A program made the position numbers and the translations under genes. Under the pieces are notes generated by a model. That model did not search any database. It was given only the letters and a program-made list of their open reading frames with translations, and had not been told where the DNA came from. A DNA stretch of 64,000 nucleotides from MED-G105 sp050331095. Its GTDB lineage: Bacteria > Pseudomonadota > Alphaproteobacteria > Caulobacterales > Parvularculaceae. Each line of letters opens with the position of its first letter. Position 1 is the stretch's first letter. Location of the stretch: contig JBHJHE010000005.1 in assembly GCA_050331095.1 (NCBI GenBank), positions 62,001 to 126,000 of the forward strand, in the 5' to 3' direction. Below, one piece after another: positions 17,144 to 26,050 of this stretch.

Positions 17144-18496
17144 TCAGGCGAAAAAGTAGACGAGCGGCGCGGCCGCAAGCGCGAGGAGCCCCGGCACGGC
17201 CTCGCGGGCGTAGGAGAGCGGAAACAGGCCCCGCGCGATCCATAGGGAGTAGGGCGCGGCGACGATCGGCGCCAGGCCCGCCCACAGGATCGCCGCCTCC
17301 GGGCCGAAGGCTTTGAGCGCCACGGGCGCGCCGACGAAGAGGGATACCCCGGAAAGAACGGTGCCGACGAGGAACCGGCGACTGTCGCCCGCGGCGAGCA
17401 CCGTCATCGGCGCTAGGCGATAGGGCAAGAGAAGGAACTCGATCGCGGCGAGCTTGATGTAAAACGCCACGGGCGCGTACCGATCCTCGTAAAGAAGATC
17501 GACGCCGAAATCGGCGAGGGCGAAGGCCCCGACGAAAAGCGCGATCGACAGCGCCTCGACCCCGGCGCGGACGCGACGATAGGCGTTGGCGAGCGCCTTG
17601 GGCCGTTCGCGCTGGATCTCGGCGAAAACGGGAAAGGTCACTTTGCGGATCAACGCGAGAACGACGCCGCCGGCGGCGAGCGTCCAAATTGTCGCGATCG
17701 CATAGAAACTGAACGCGGTGGCGTCGAGCGTCCAGCCGAAAATGAACTGCGCCCCGCGCGCGGCGAGCGCGCCGAACGTCGAGGAGACGACGATCCATTT
17801 GCCATAGTGGAAGATTGTTCCGAAGTGCGCGCGGTTGAAGCCAAGGCGGGCGCGTGGACCTTTAAGGACCAGGTAGGACGCGGCCGTTGTCCAAACCGCA
17901 TTGGCGATGACGCCGAGAGCGAGGGAGAGGGGGCCCGCACCGAGCGCGGCGGCGCTCGCCATCGTCGCGAAGGCGATGACCTGGGCGGCGAGATCAACCC
18001 GCGTGATCGGTCCCATGTTGAGCGCCTTCTGGTGCAGCATCGAGCGCATGGAGTTGAAGCCGCGGATCACCGCGGCGAGCGCGACGGCTGCGACGAACGC
18101 CGGCAATAGCGGGTCCGCGAAAACCGAGCTTGGCGGCAGCGCGCCCGCCGCGCGCAAGGGCCCCAAAGACGCCGCGACGACAAGGAGCGCGACGGCCATG
18201 CGCGCGTTGCGCCCGATTTGAGTGACGAAGACCGTCGACATGAACGACCCGTCAGCGTCGTCCTTGTGGCGCATGACGCTGGCATTGAGGCCGACGTCGC
18301 TCATCATCGTCAGCCAGTATTGCAGGGTTGCCGCGATCGCCATCAGCCCGAAAGCCTCCGGCATCAAGAGCCGCGTCATCACGAGGTTCGAGGCGAGACG
18401 CAGGAGGTTGTTCGCGCCGAGACCGCCGATGGTCCACGCGCCACCCTTGATGAAGCGGGATCGAAGCGAGGCTTGATGCGGCGCGGGCGCGGTCAT
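17144..18496 (-). CDS. oligosaccharide flippase (Wzx/MATE-like exporter)
   Basis: This 450-residue protein contains about 12 hydrophobic segments and begins with FIKGGAWTIGGLGANNLLRLASNLVMTRLLMPEAFG, characteristic of Wzx/RfbX/WzxC-type polysaccharide exporters. Such proteins flip lipid-linked repeat units across the inner membrane. It faces the O-antigen-ligase-like gene at 18641, with a 144-bp intergenic space between their starts. The start at ATG 18496 directly precedes the conserved N-terminal helix; the upstream 26 codons look non-coding. Confidence 0.88.
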   Translation of the reverse strand: MTAPAPHQASLRSRFIKGGAWTIGGLGANNLLRLASNLVMTRLLMPEAFGLMAIAATLQYWLTMMSDVGLNASVMRHKDDADGSFMSTVFVTQIGRNARMAVALLVVAASLGPLRAAGALPPSSVFADPLLPAFVAAVALAAVIRGFNSMRSMLHQKALNMGPITRVDLAAQVIAFATMASAAALGAGPLSLALGVIANAVWTTAASYLVLKGPRARLGFNRAHFGTIFHYGKWIVVSSTFGALAARGAQFIFGWTLDATAFSFYAIATIWTLAAGGVVLALIRKVTFPVFAEIQRERPKALANAYRRVRAGVEALSIALFVGAFALADFGVDLLYEDRYAPVAFYIKLAAIEFLLLPYRLAPMTVLAAGDSRRFLVGTVLSGVSLFVGAPVALKAFGPEAAILWAGLAPIVAAPYSLWIARGLFPLSYAREAVPGLLALAAAPLVYFFA

Positions 18497-18640
18497 GGAG
18501 CGCGAGACTTCTTTCGAGGCGATAGGGCGGAACGAGTCTTGCGGCCCCTTGGCGGCGACGCGCGCCAAGGGCATAGCGTCGACGTTCAGCGCAGCTCAAT
18601 AAGCCACTGACGCGGCTTCGTAAAACAGGATGAGCTAATC

Positions 18641-20284
18641 GTGCCGGCGAACGTCTACGCAGCTGTCGTACTGTCGATGCTCGCCGTCGCGGCGTTCACC
18701 GCCGCGCGGCTCGCTTTCGGCGATCTCGTGGGGCGGGCGCGGGTCGATCGTTTTCGCAACGTCTTCGTCGCGCTGACGATGATTTCGTTCGTCGTCTCGA
18801 ACTACTGGATCGCCGTCGCCCTCGCCGCCGGCGCGGTTTGGCTGTTCGGGCGGGCCGAGCCGGTGCGCCCCGCGCTCTTCGTGGCGGCGCTCTTCGCCAT
18901 GCCGGCGGCGGAGAAAGAGATCCCGGGCTTTGCGGGCATCAACAAGTTCATCGACCTGACGCCGGTGTTCGTCGTTACGGTCGTCGCTCTTCTGCCTGCG
19001 ATGTGGGGGCGGGCGAACCAGCTCGTCGACCTCGCGCGTCTGCGCGCCGCCGCCCGGTTATTCCTCGCCTATCTGGCGCTCGCCTGCGTTCTCTCGTTCC
19101 GCGAGGTGAGCGCCACCGCCGGCCTTCGTAACTCGCTCGACATCTTCATGACGACGGCGCCGATGTACGTCGTCTTCAGCCGCTACGACTGGCGTCCGGC
19201 GCACCTGAACGCGCTCGCCGCCGCCTTCGTCGCCCAGTTCGTCGCGCTCGCGGCCGTCGCCGGGCTCGAAGCCGTCACAGGCTGGCATCATTACTACGAA
19301 ATCAACGCGCGCTGGGACGTTGATTTCCGCCGCCGCGACTTTGAGCGCGCCGGCATCACACGTACGGTCGGCCCGTTATTGGGATCGATCTCCTTCGGCG
19401 CGACTTTCGCGCTGGCGATCCTCATCGCGACGCCGCTTTATCGTCAGATGCGCGTGAAGCTTCTCGGCCGCGCCGGCTTCGCAGCCCTTGCGGCGGGCCT
19501 CATCACCACCGTGTCGCGTGGGGCCTGGATCTCGACTCTGATCGGCCTCGGGGCCAAGGCCGTCGTCGGCCCGCAGGGCCTGTCGCGACTTGCTTTCCAG
19601 TCGGTCGCCGGCTTCGTCGGGCGCATCGGTCTGTCGTTCACGCCCTTCGGCGATCGTCTCCTGTCGCTTTTGCCCTTCGTCGGGAGCAGCGACACCGATA
19701 CGTTCGACTATCGCCGACTGCTGTTTCAGGTCGGCTCGGCGGAGGTGATGAAGAACCCGCTCTTCGGGTCCGTCTCCTATCTCGACTCCCCTAGTATGCA
19801 GGTCCTGGTTCAGGGCCAGGGCATCATCGACATCGTCAACGCCTACCTCCAGATCGCCCTCGACAACGGCCTCGTCGGCCTCGGGCTTTATCTCGGCGCG
19901 GCGGGCGCGGCCGCCGGGGCGCTGATGTCGGAAATCGGTCGGGCGAACGCGAGCGGCCGAAGCGGGCGCGGGCTCGATCCCGTCCTCGTCGACTACGCCC
20001 GCACGGCCTTCGCGTGCTTCGCCGCATTCGCCGTCCTTATCGCCACGACGACCCTGGTGCGGGCGCAAACCGAACAGTTGAACTGGATGATCATCGGCCT
20101 GTGCGTCGGCATGGCGCGAAAGCTTCGCGTCGAGGCGCGGGCGCCGGCGAGCGTCGCTGTGGAGGCGTCCGCCGAGGCGGCGGCGGCCCCGCGGCCGTCC
20201 GAGCCGCAGTCTGAGCCCTCGCGCGTCGATCCGAGCGCCCTGCCGGCGCACCTTCGCCAATACGTCCGCCGGCCTGACGCCTGA
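18641..20284 (+). CDS. O-antigen polymerase/ligase-like membrane protein (Wzy/WaaL family)
   Basis: This 547-residue polytopic protein starts at GTG and has about 11-12 hydrophobic segments. A central part is typical of O-antigen ligase/polymerase proteins: TVGPLLGSISFGATFALAIL, TTVSRGAWIS and, in the periplasmic loop, LFGSVSYLDSPS followed by GIIDIVNAYLQIALDNGLVG. The last 50 residues are an Ala/Pro/Glu-rich cytoplasmic tail. Polymerase and ligase cannot be told apart from motifs. With the adjacent flippase and GT2 it forms the export end of the polysaccharide pathway that starts at 0.1-10.7 kb. Confidence 0.82.
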   Translation: MPANVYAAVVLSMLAVAAFTAARLAFGDLVGRARVDRFRNVFVALTMISFVVSNYWIAVALAAGAVWLFGRAEPVRPALFVAALFAMPAAEKEIPGFAGINKFIDLTPVFVVTVVALLPAMWGRANQLVDLARLRAAARLFLAYLALACVLSFREVSATAGLRNSLDIFMTTAPMYVVFSRYDWRPAHLNALAAAFVAQFVALAAVAGLEAVTGWHHYYEINARWDVDFRRRDFERAGITRTVGPLLGSISFGATFALAILIATPLYRQMRVKLLGRAGFAALAAGLITTVSRGAWISTLIGLGAKAVVGPQGLSRLAFQSVAGFVGRIGLSFTPFGDRLLSLLPFVGSSDTDTFDYRRLLFQVGSAEVMKNPLFGSVSYLDSPSMQVLVQGQGIIDIVNAYLQIALDNGLVGLGLYLGAAGAAAGALMSEIGRANASGRSGRGLDPVLVDYARTAFACFAAFAVLIATTTLVRAQTEQLNWMIIGLCVGMARKLRVEARAPASVAVEASAEAAAAPRPSEPQSEPSRVDPSALPAHLRQYVRRPDA

Positions 20285-20372
20285 ACCTTCGAACGGCCTG
20301 CTCTACGCGCAGCGTTAACGACTGTTATCCTTACGTGTCCCCACGGTTTTCCACAGGCCTTGCGGCGGAATT

Positions 20373-20419
20373 ACACATCATTTTCCATCTTGTGGGCTGG
20401 TCGACACAAGATATAGCGT
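20373..20419. promoter_or_regulatory. pair of NrdR-box-like sites upstream of nrdB
   Basis: ACACAAGATATAGCGT at 20404-20419 matches the recalled NrdR consensus acaCwAtATaTwGtgt at about 14 of 16 positions. A weaker copy, ACACATCATTTTCCAT at 20373-20388 (about 10 of 16), starts exactly 31 bases earlier. Paired NrdR boxes spaced by three helical turns are the known arrangement in front of ribonucleotide reductase genes. This suggests repression by NrdR when dATP/ATP signals are high; nrdR itself is not in the window. Confidence 0.72.
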
Positions 20420-20494
20420 TAACTAAGACGCTGCGCCACGCGCCGTTAAGGCCCGCCACAGGCGCGCGCCAATCGAGGAAAGGCCGCCCCAACC

Positions 20495-21538
20495 ATGCTC
20501 GACGCGCTCGACACGCCCGCCAACGCGCCGGGGCTCATGACCCCGTCCCACGCCTACAAGCCGTTTCGCTATCCGTGGGCGTACGAGTTCTGGAAGCGCC
20601 AGCAGCAGGTCCACTGGATGCCGGAGGAGGTGCCTCTCGGCGAGGACTGCAAGGACTGGGCGAACAAGCTCTCGGACGCGGAGCGAAACCTGCTGACGCA
20701 GATCTTTCGGTTCTTCACGCAGTCCGACGTCGAGGTGAACGACAACTACATGGAGCGCTACGCGCGCGTATTTAAGCCGACGGAAGTGAAGATGATGTTG
20801 TCGGCGTTCTCCAATATGGAGACCATCCACATCGCCGCTTACGCGCTCCTCCTCGAGACCATCGGCATGCCGGAGTCGGAGTTCTCCGCCTTTCTTGAGT
20901 ACAAGGAGATGGCGGACAAGCACGACTTCATGCAGCGCTTCGGCGTCGAGACCGAGGCCGACGTCGCGCGCACGCTCGCGATGTTCGGGGCGTTCACCGA
21001 GGGGCTTCAGCTCTTCGCGTCTTTCGCGATGCTGATGAACTTCCCGCGCTTCAATAAAATGAAGGGCATGGGCCAGATCGTCACCTGGCCGATCCGCGAC
21101 GAGAGCCTGCACTGCGATGGTATGGTCAAGCTCTACCACGCCTTCGCGCGAGAGACGGGCGCCGTCACCAAAGCCGTCGCCGACGACATCGTCGATTGCT
21201 GTCGCACCGTTGTGCGCCTCGAAGACAAGTTCGTCGAACTCGCCTTCGAGATGGGCCCCGTCGAGGGCATGACCGCCGACGACATCAAGGCGTATATTCG
21301 CTACGTCGCCGATTGGCGGCTCGGCCAGCTCGACTTGCCGAAGATCTACAATGTCGAAAAGCACCCCCTTCCGTGGCTGACGGAAATCCTGAACGGCGTT
21401 GAGCACGCCAACTTCTTCGAGGCCCGAGCGACGGAGTATTCGAAGGCCGCCACCAAAGGCGCGTGGCACGGCGACGACGGCGTTTGGGACGCGTTCGACA
21501 AATGGCGGGCCCGCCGCGCCGAGGCCCCGGGCCTCTGA
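20495..21538 (+). CDS. nrdB: ribonucleoside-diphosphate reductase, beta (radical) subunit
   Basis: This 347-residue class I ribonucleotide reductase small subunit carries a diiron site and radical for NDP reduction. Visible ligand motifs include FFTQSDVEVNDNY, SNMETIHIAAYALLLE, FGAFTEGLQLFASFAML and IRDESLHCDGM, with the conserved E-x-x-H pairs of the ferritin-like helical bundle. The C-terminus lacks the long acidic tail of the E. coli form. The partner nrdA is not seen adjacent, which is unusual but occurs in alphaproteobacteria. Two NrdR-like boxes lie upstream. Confidence 0.94.
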   Translation: MLDALDTPANAPGLMTPSHAYKPFRYPWAYEFWKRQQQVHWMPEEVPLGEDCKDWANKLSDAERNLLTQIFRFFTQSDVEVNDNYMERYARVFKPTEVKMMLSAFSNMETIHIAAYALLLETIGMPESEFSAFLEYKEMADKHDFMQRFGVETEADVARTLAMFGAFTEGLQLFASFAMLMNFPRFNKMKGMGQIVTWPIRDESLHCDGMVKLYHAFARETGAVTKAVADDIVDCCRTVVRLEDKFVELAFEMGPVEGMTADDIKAYIRYVADWRLGQLDLPKIYNVEKHPLPWLTEILNGVEHANFFEARATEYSKAATKGAWHGDDGVWDAFDKWRARRAEAPGL

Positions 21539-21639
21539 TTGCGACGAACGTGATCCCGGCGGCGAGATTAGGCCGAGCGCGCGGCGTCGTTTTCGCTAAG
21601 ATAACGGTCTGTCCGGTGCGAAATGCGAGGAGGCGAGGG

Positions 21640-22221
21640 ATGGCGATCGACGGAAAAGGGATCGGCGTCGCGTTGGCGGCGACGTTGTGGGGCGGCGTGG
21701 CGCACGCCGGGGAGCAATTCGTCGACAAGGACGGGATCGCCAATTTCGGCTACGACGTCGTCGCCTATCATGTTGACCTAGCGCCGGCGAAAGGCGCCGC
21801 CGAATTCTCCGCCACCCATAACGGCGCGACCTTCTGGTTCGCGTCGGCCGCCAATCGCGAGCTCTTTACGGCGGACCCCGAGAAGTTCGCGCCGCTGTAC
21901 GACGGTCACTGCGCCTTTGCGCTGACGCGCCATAAGAAGCTAACGGTTGATCCGGAGGCGTTTTCGATCGTCGACCCGGCGACGTTCGAAATCATCGAAA
22001 CGGCGGGCGACGGGTACGAGCCAGGCGTCGGTGCGCTCTACGTCAACTACAGCCAGAGCGTGAACGACCAATTCAACGAGGACGTCGCCGGCAACGTTGC
22101 AAAAGCGGACTTCGCTTGGAAAGATTGTCTGGAGCTGCGGCCGGCGGCGACGCTGCGCAAACGCTTCCGGGATCTCTTCGGCGGGCGGCGACCCGACAAT
22201 TGTCCGCCGGGCGACGGCTAA
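21640..22221 (+). CDS. exported YHS-domain protein
   Basis: This 193-residue protein begins at ATG 21640, preceded by GAGGAGGCGAGGG. An N-terminal signal peptide (GVALAATLWGGVAHA, cleavage probably after HA) is followed by a YHS-type module: FGYDVVAYHVDLAPAKGAAEFSATHNGATFWFAS, then LYDGHCAFALTRHKKLTVDPEAF. YHS proteins of this kind are periplasmic and are thought to bind metal or small ligands; the precise role is unknown. The longer open frame from 21463 overlaps nrdB and is not used. Confidence 0.82.
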   Translation: MAIDGKGIGVALAATLWGGVAHAGEQFVDKDGIANFGYDVVAYHVDLAPAKGAAEFSATHNGATFWFASAANRELFTADPEKFAPLYDGHCAFALTRHKKLTVDPEAFSIVDPATFEIIETAGDGYEPGVGALYVNYSQSVNDQFNEDVAGNVAKADFAWKDCLELRPAATLRKRFRDLFGGRRPDNCPPGDG

Positions 22222-22282
22222 CGACCGACATATGTGGAAAAACGGAGTCGCCGGGAGCCGAACGAGCGACAGGCCGTTAATG

Positions 22283-22951
22283 TCACATCCGGACGAACGG
22301 CTGCAGAACCTTTCCAACGACCCCCTTGAAAACGAGTGGGGCGTTCGTCGCGATTACGCAAATGCACGGCTCGTCGCCGACGGCGCGCGGTGAGTGCACG
22401 ACGCCGTCATCGAGATCCGCGAGATCGCCGGCGCGGAACTCGCCAATCTCATCCTCATAGGCACCGCGCAGGATCAACGTCACTTCCTCGTCGCGATGAG
22501 TGTGCCGCACGAGCCGCGTGCCGGGCTGAATCTTGATCAACCTCAGCACGCCCTTGCGATACCCTTCGGCCTCGAGGATGTGCTGCGAAACGCCCGGCGC
22601 GAACGGCCGCCACTCAATGTCGTCAAGCGACGAGTTAAGATAAGCGCGCAGCGGTTTCGCGGCCTCCAGATCGAGATCGTTCGCCGCCGGTGAAACGGGT
22701 CCCGCCGGCGCATCGATTTGCTCGCCCGCCATCTCCCAAAGAGACGCGAGGGACCCGGCGCTCATCGGCGCTGGCTCAATGTTCTCGAGCATGGCGCCCC
22801 CGAGCGATTCGAAATCCCTCACCGCCTCGCGGCACGTCGGGCACCGCGTAATATGCGTCGCGACCACCACCGAGCGCGCTTCGTCGAGCGCGCCCGCGGC
22901 GTACGACGCCAGGGTTTCGGTTCGGGCGTGGTGTTCGATCTCAGTACGCAT
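22283..22951 (-). CDS. chrR: ChrR-type zinc anti-sigma factor (cupin)
   Basis: This 222-residue anti-sigma factor has two domains. The N-terminal zinc-binding ASD shows HITRCPTC near residue 35, the HxxxCxxC motif that grips the sigma factor. The C-terminal cupin shows VRHTHRDEEVTLIL and GVVHSPR, providing the H-x-H-x3-E...H zinc site of ChrR. ChrR holds RpoE inactive until singlet oxygen or organic peroxide triggers release. The ATG at 22951 overlaps the sigma stop by 11 bp, implying coupled translation. The longer frame from 22963 is possible. Confidence 0.93.
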   Translation of the reverse strand: MRTEIEHHARTETLASYAAGALDEARSVVVATHITRCPTCREAVRDFESLGGAMLENIEPAPMSAGSLASLWEMAGEQIDAPAGPVSPAANDLDLEAAKPLRAYLNSSLDDIEWRPFAPGVSQHILEAEGYRKGVLRLIKIQPGTRLVRHTHRDEEVTLILRGAYEDEIGEFRAGDLADLDDGVVHSPRAVGDEPCICVIATNAPLVFKGVVGKVLQPFVRM

Positions 22952-23558
22952 CGAAGTCGCCAAGTTCCTTCCTGATCTTCTCGAACGCTAGCCGCAGTCG
23001 CGATTTAACGGTGCCCAGAGGCAAATCCAGCCTCGCGGCGATCTCCGAGTGCGCCGCGTCTTCGAGGAAGTGCATCTGCACCACCTCGTGTTGATTGGGC
23101 GGCAAGGTCGAAAACGCCGCCCGAATTCTGTCGTCCCGCGCCACACGCTCCAGCGCATCGTCGGCCCGCGGCTCCTCCGGCGGCAAAAGCGTCGGATCGT
23201 CAGGATCCAGAGCCGGTTTCGCCGCCCGCCTCGCCGCATCGATGCGAGCGTTGCGAGCGATCGTAAAGATCCACGTCGCCGCAGCCGCTTTCGCGGGGTC
23301 AAAGAGACGCGCTTTGCGCCACACCTTCAACATCGTCTCCTGCGCCAGATCTTCGGCCAAATCGGAAGCCGTGCCGGCGCGCATCAGATAGCCCTTCACC
23401 TTTGGCGCGAAATAAGCGTAAAGCCTTGAGAAAGCTTCACGATCCGCGCTCGTCGCGACCCGGATCAGCAGGTCGCTCATCTCATTCGTTTGACCCCCGC
23501 TCGCGCGCGACGCCGGCGCATTGGGAGCCGTATTGGACGAAGTCACCGAGGTGGACAC
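22941..23558 (-). CDS. rpoE: ECF sigma factor, RpoE/ChrR group (ECF11)
   Basis: This 205-residue extracytoplasmic-function sigma factor has region 2 (FSRLYAYFAPKVKGYLMRAG, DLAQETMLKVWRKA, ATWIFTIARNARIDAARR) and region 4 (LPPNQHEVVQMHFLEDAAHSEIAARLDLPLGTVKSRLRLAF). KVKGYLMRAG and LFDPAKAAAATWIFTIARN closely resemble Rhodobacter RpoE. The GTG at 23558 has a GGAG right beside it, which is too close, so the ATG at 23480 (MSDLLIRVATS) is a real alternative. A promoter of the RpoE type lies just upstream, suggesting autoregulation. The gene is coupled to chrR. Confidence 0.93.
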   Translation of the reverse strand: MSTSVTSSNTAPNAPASRASGGQTNEMSDLLIRVATSADREAFSRLYAYFAPKVKGYLMRAGTASDLAEDLAQETMLKVWRKARLFDPAKAAAATWIFTIARNARIDAARRAAKPALDPDDPTLLPPEEPRADDALERVARDDRIRAAFSTLPPNQHEVVQMHFLEDAAHSEIAARLDLPLGTVKSRLRLAFEKIRKELGDFDAY

Positions 23559-23586
23559 CTCCGTTGATCGACGCCCGCGTCTCTTT

Positions 23587-23615
23587 GACTTACGCGCGTC
23601 AATTGCGTTGGATCA
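23587..23615 (-). promoter_or_regulatory. RpoE/ECF11-type promoter upstream of rpoE-chrR
   Basis: On the minus strand TGATCC (23615-23610) is followed after 17 bases by TAAGTC (23592-23587). Rhodobacter RpoE promoters have TGATCC near -35 and TAAG-like sequence near -10 with about 18 bases between, so this fits autoregulation. A transcript would start roughly at 23580, about 20 bases before the GTG and about 100 before the alternative ATG. Confidence 0.75.
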
Positions 23616-23753
23616 TGCGAACGATAACGAGCCGTAGCCTCTTAATCCAGCCAAGCCCCAACAACGCCTAATTGTGGCGCGCCGGCAACGCCGACGCGTC
23701 GTCGCGCCGCAGCGAGACCGCGCTGTCCCGCGGCGCAACGAAGAGGAGCCGCC

Positions 23754-25169
23754 ATGCCTTTCGACGTTGGCAAGACCGGCCAGGCCCCCCGCGGCGGTCC
23801 GCAGCGACGCCGCGTCGCGGTCGTGGGGGCCGGCGTTTCCGGCCTCTCCGCGGCCTGGCTGTTGTCGAACGCGCACGACGTCGTCGTCTACGAACGCGAG
23901 AAGCGCCTCGGCGGCCACGCCAACACGATCGACGCGCCGATCGGTCCCGACGGAGCGGCCGTCGCGGTCGACACCGGTTTTATCGTCTTCAACGAGGCGA
24001 ACTACCCGAATTTTACGGCGCTCCTTAAGAAATTGGGCGCGGCGTCCGACGAAACGTGCATGTCCTTCGCCGTCTCTCTGCGCGGCGGCGCGGTGGAGTA
24101 CGCCGGCCGGTCGCTCGCGTCCCTATTCGCCCGGCCGGCGAGCTTCGTTAGCCCGCGTCACTGGGGAATGCTGCGAGACGTCCCGCGGTTCCATGCCGAC
24201 GCCCGCTCGGCGCTCGCAAAGGGCGTCGACGACGACGCGACCCTCGGCGCTTTCCTCGCGGCCGGCGGCTATGGCGAGGGATTGATCGACGATTTCCTCA
24301 AGCCCTTCGCCGCGGCGATCTGGTCCACGCCCGCCGCGGACATTTGCGACTGGCCCCTTGGCGGGTTTTTGCGCTTTTTCGACAATCACGGCCTTCTGCA
24401 GTTCCTCGACATGCCGCTCTGGAACACCGTCGCCGGCGGCTCCCGCGTCTATGTCGAGAAACTCTCCAGGCCGATCGCCGGCGCCTCCCGGCGATCGACG
24501 CCAGTCGTCAGCATACGGCGAGAAGGGTCGCGCGTCGTCGTGCGCGACGCGGCCGGCGGCGAGGACGCCTTCGACGACGTCGTCGTCGCGACCCACGCGG
24601 ACGAAGCGCTGGCGTTGCTGGATCGCCCGAGCGACGCCGAACGCCGCCTGCTCGGGTCTTTCCGTTACGCCTCGAACCGCGCCGTCGCCCACACCGACCC
24701 GGCGATGATGCCACGGCGGCGGCTGGCCTGGGCGAGCTGGAACTATCTCGGCGACGCCCCCGCCGGCGATCGTCCCCCCGAGATGCGCGTGACCTACTGG
24801 ATGAACCGCCTGCAGAACCTGCCGGGCGCACGCGACGTCTTCGTGACGCTGAACCCGCCGGCGAGCCAGCGCGAGGACGCCGTCATCGCCGCCTTCGACT
24901 ACGCTCACCCGACGTTCGACGTCGCGGCCGGCCGCGCCCAACGCGAGCTGTGGTCGCTGCAGGGCGCGGCCGACGGCGACCCCACGGCCGGGCGGGTCGA
25001 GTGCGGCGCCGTTTGGTACTGCGGCTCCTACTTCGGCGCGGGCTGCCACGAGGACGGCCTGCAAGCCGGGCTCGCCGTCGCCGAGGCCCTCGGCGGCGTC
25101 CGCCGGCCCTGGCGCGTCGACAACGAGTCGGGCCGGATCGTCCTGCCCGACGCCGCGACGGTCACGTGA
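23754..25169 (+). CDS. FAD-dependent amine oxidase-like oxidoreductase
   Basis: This 471-residue flavoprotein has the dinucleotide-binding motif VAVVGAGVSGLSAAWLL at about residues 23-39, YEREKRLGGHANTID, and the C-terminal FAD motif WYCGSYFGAGCHEDGLQAG. It is of the type found next to DUF1365 proteins and cyclopropane-fatty-acid synthase-like genes. In Rhodobacter, such genes belong, as I recall, to the RpoE-ChrR regulon and act in unusual fatty-acid formation. Here it lies beside rpoE-chrR, divergently transcribed. The DUF1365 start overlaps its stop. The exact substrate is unknown. Confidence 0.87.
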   Translation: MPFDVGKTGQAPRGGPQRRRVAVVGAGVSGLSAAWLLSNAHDVVVYEREKRLGGHANTIDAPIGPDGAAVAVDTGFIVFNEANYPNFTALLKKLGAASDETCMSFAVSLRGGAVEYAGRSLASLFARPASFVSPRHWGMLRDVPRFHADARSALAKGVDDDATLGAFLAAGGYGEGLIDDFLKPFAAAIWSTPAADICDWPLGGFLRFFDNHGLLQFLDMPLWNTVAGGSRVYVEKLSRPIAGASRRSTPVVSIRREGSRVVVRDAAGGEDAFDDVVVATHADEALALLDRPSDAERRLLGSFRYASNRAVAHTDPAMMPRRRLAWASWNYLGDAPAGDRPPEMRVTYWMNRLQNLPGARDVFVTLNPPASQREDAVIAAFDYAHPTFDVAAGRAQRELWSLQGAADGDPTAGRVECGAVWYCGSYFGAGCHEDGLQAGLAVAEALGGVRRPWRVDNESGRIVLPDAATVT

Positions 25170-25957
25170 GCGATTTCGCGTCGGCGCTCTATGAGGGCCG
25201 CGTCGTCCACCGGCGCCTGCGGCCCGTCGCCCATCGCCTGGAGTACCGGGTGTTCTCGGCGCTGAGCGATCTCGACGAACTGCCGGCGCTCGACGCGGCG
25301 TTCAACAGGTTTTCGCGCGGGCGGGCGAACCTTTTTTCCTTCCACGACGCCGACTATGGCGTCGGCGCGCCCGCCGACCTCGCAGCGCACATTCGGGAGA
25401 GCCTCCGCGAGCGGGGCGTCGACGCCGCGGGACCGATCCGTCTCCTGTGCTATCCGCGCATGCTCGGCTACGCCTTCAACCCGCTCGCCGTCTATTTCTG
25501 CCACGGCGGCGACGGCGGCCTGTCGGCCGTTCTCTACGAAGTGACAAGCACCTTTCGCGAGCGCCACGCCTACCTCGCGCCGATTGAGGCGGCCGACGCC
25601 TCGGCCTTGCGCCACGCGGCCGACAAGCGCCTTCACGTTTCGCCGTTCATGGACATGGACGCGCGCTACGACTTCTACGTTCGCCCGCCGGCCGACGAGG
25701 TCGTCGTCGCGATCCGCCAGAGCGACGGGGAGGGGGCGCTGCTGAACGCCGTCTTCGCCGGCCTGCGCGTCCCTTTGAGCGACCGCGCGCTCGTCGGCGC
25801 CTTCGCCCGCCATCCCCTGATGACGCTAAAAGTGATTGCGGCGATCCACTGGGAGGCGGCGAAGCTTCTCGCCAAAGGCCTTCGCCTGCGCGCCGGCCCG
25901 CCGGCCCCCGCCGAGCCGATATCGCTCGCCCGGGCCGACGCCGGCCGCCGGCCCTAA
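25166..25957 (+). CDS. DUF1365 family protein
   Basis: This 263-residue DUF1365 protein starts at GTG overlapping the upstream TGA as GTGA. Conserved segments are YEGRVVHRRLRPVAHRLEYRVF, FNRFSRGRANLFSFHDADYG, IRLLCYPRMLGYAFNPLAVYFC, LYEVTSTFRERHAYL and KRLHVSPFMDMDARYDF. DUF1365 genes are nearly always coupled to a flavin amine oxidase and often to a cyclopropane-fatty-acyl synthase; no such synthase follows here. The open frame extends upstream inside the oxidoreductase gene, but homology begins here. Confidence 0.9.
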   Translation: MSDFASALYEGRVVHRRLRPVAHRLEYRVFSALSDLDELPALDAAFNRFSRGRANLFSFHDADYGVGAPADLAAHIRESLRERGVDAAGPIRLLCYPRMLGYAFNPLAVYFCHGGDGGLSAVLYEVTSTFRERHAYLAPIEAADASALRHAADKRLHVSPFMDMDARYDFYVRPPADEVVVAIRQSDGEGALLNAVFAGLRVPLSDRALVGAFARHPLMTLKVIAAIHWEAAKLLAKGLRLRAGPPAPAEPISLARADAGRRP

Positions 25958-26050
25958 GCGCCGTATGCGAATCGCCGCCGTCGATGGACGGCGTTCCGGG
26001 AATGGGCTAACGAAACTGCGGAAAACAACGCGACAACGAACGGGCGATCG

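Noticed and set aside
20320..20360. DnaA boxes upstream of nrdB (TTTTCCACA and TTATCC-like)
   Set aside because: Each differs from the consensus TTATNCACA, and there is no cluster, so an origin or DnaA control is not supported.
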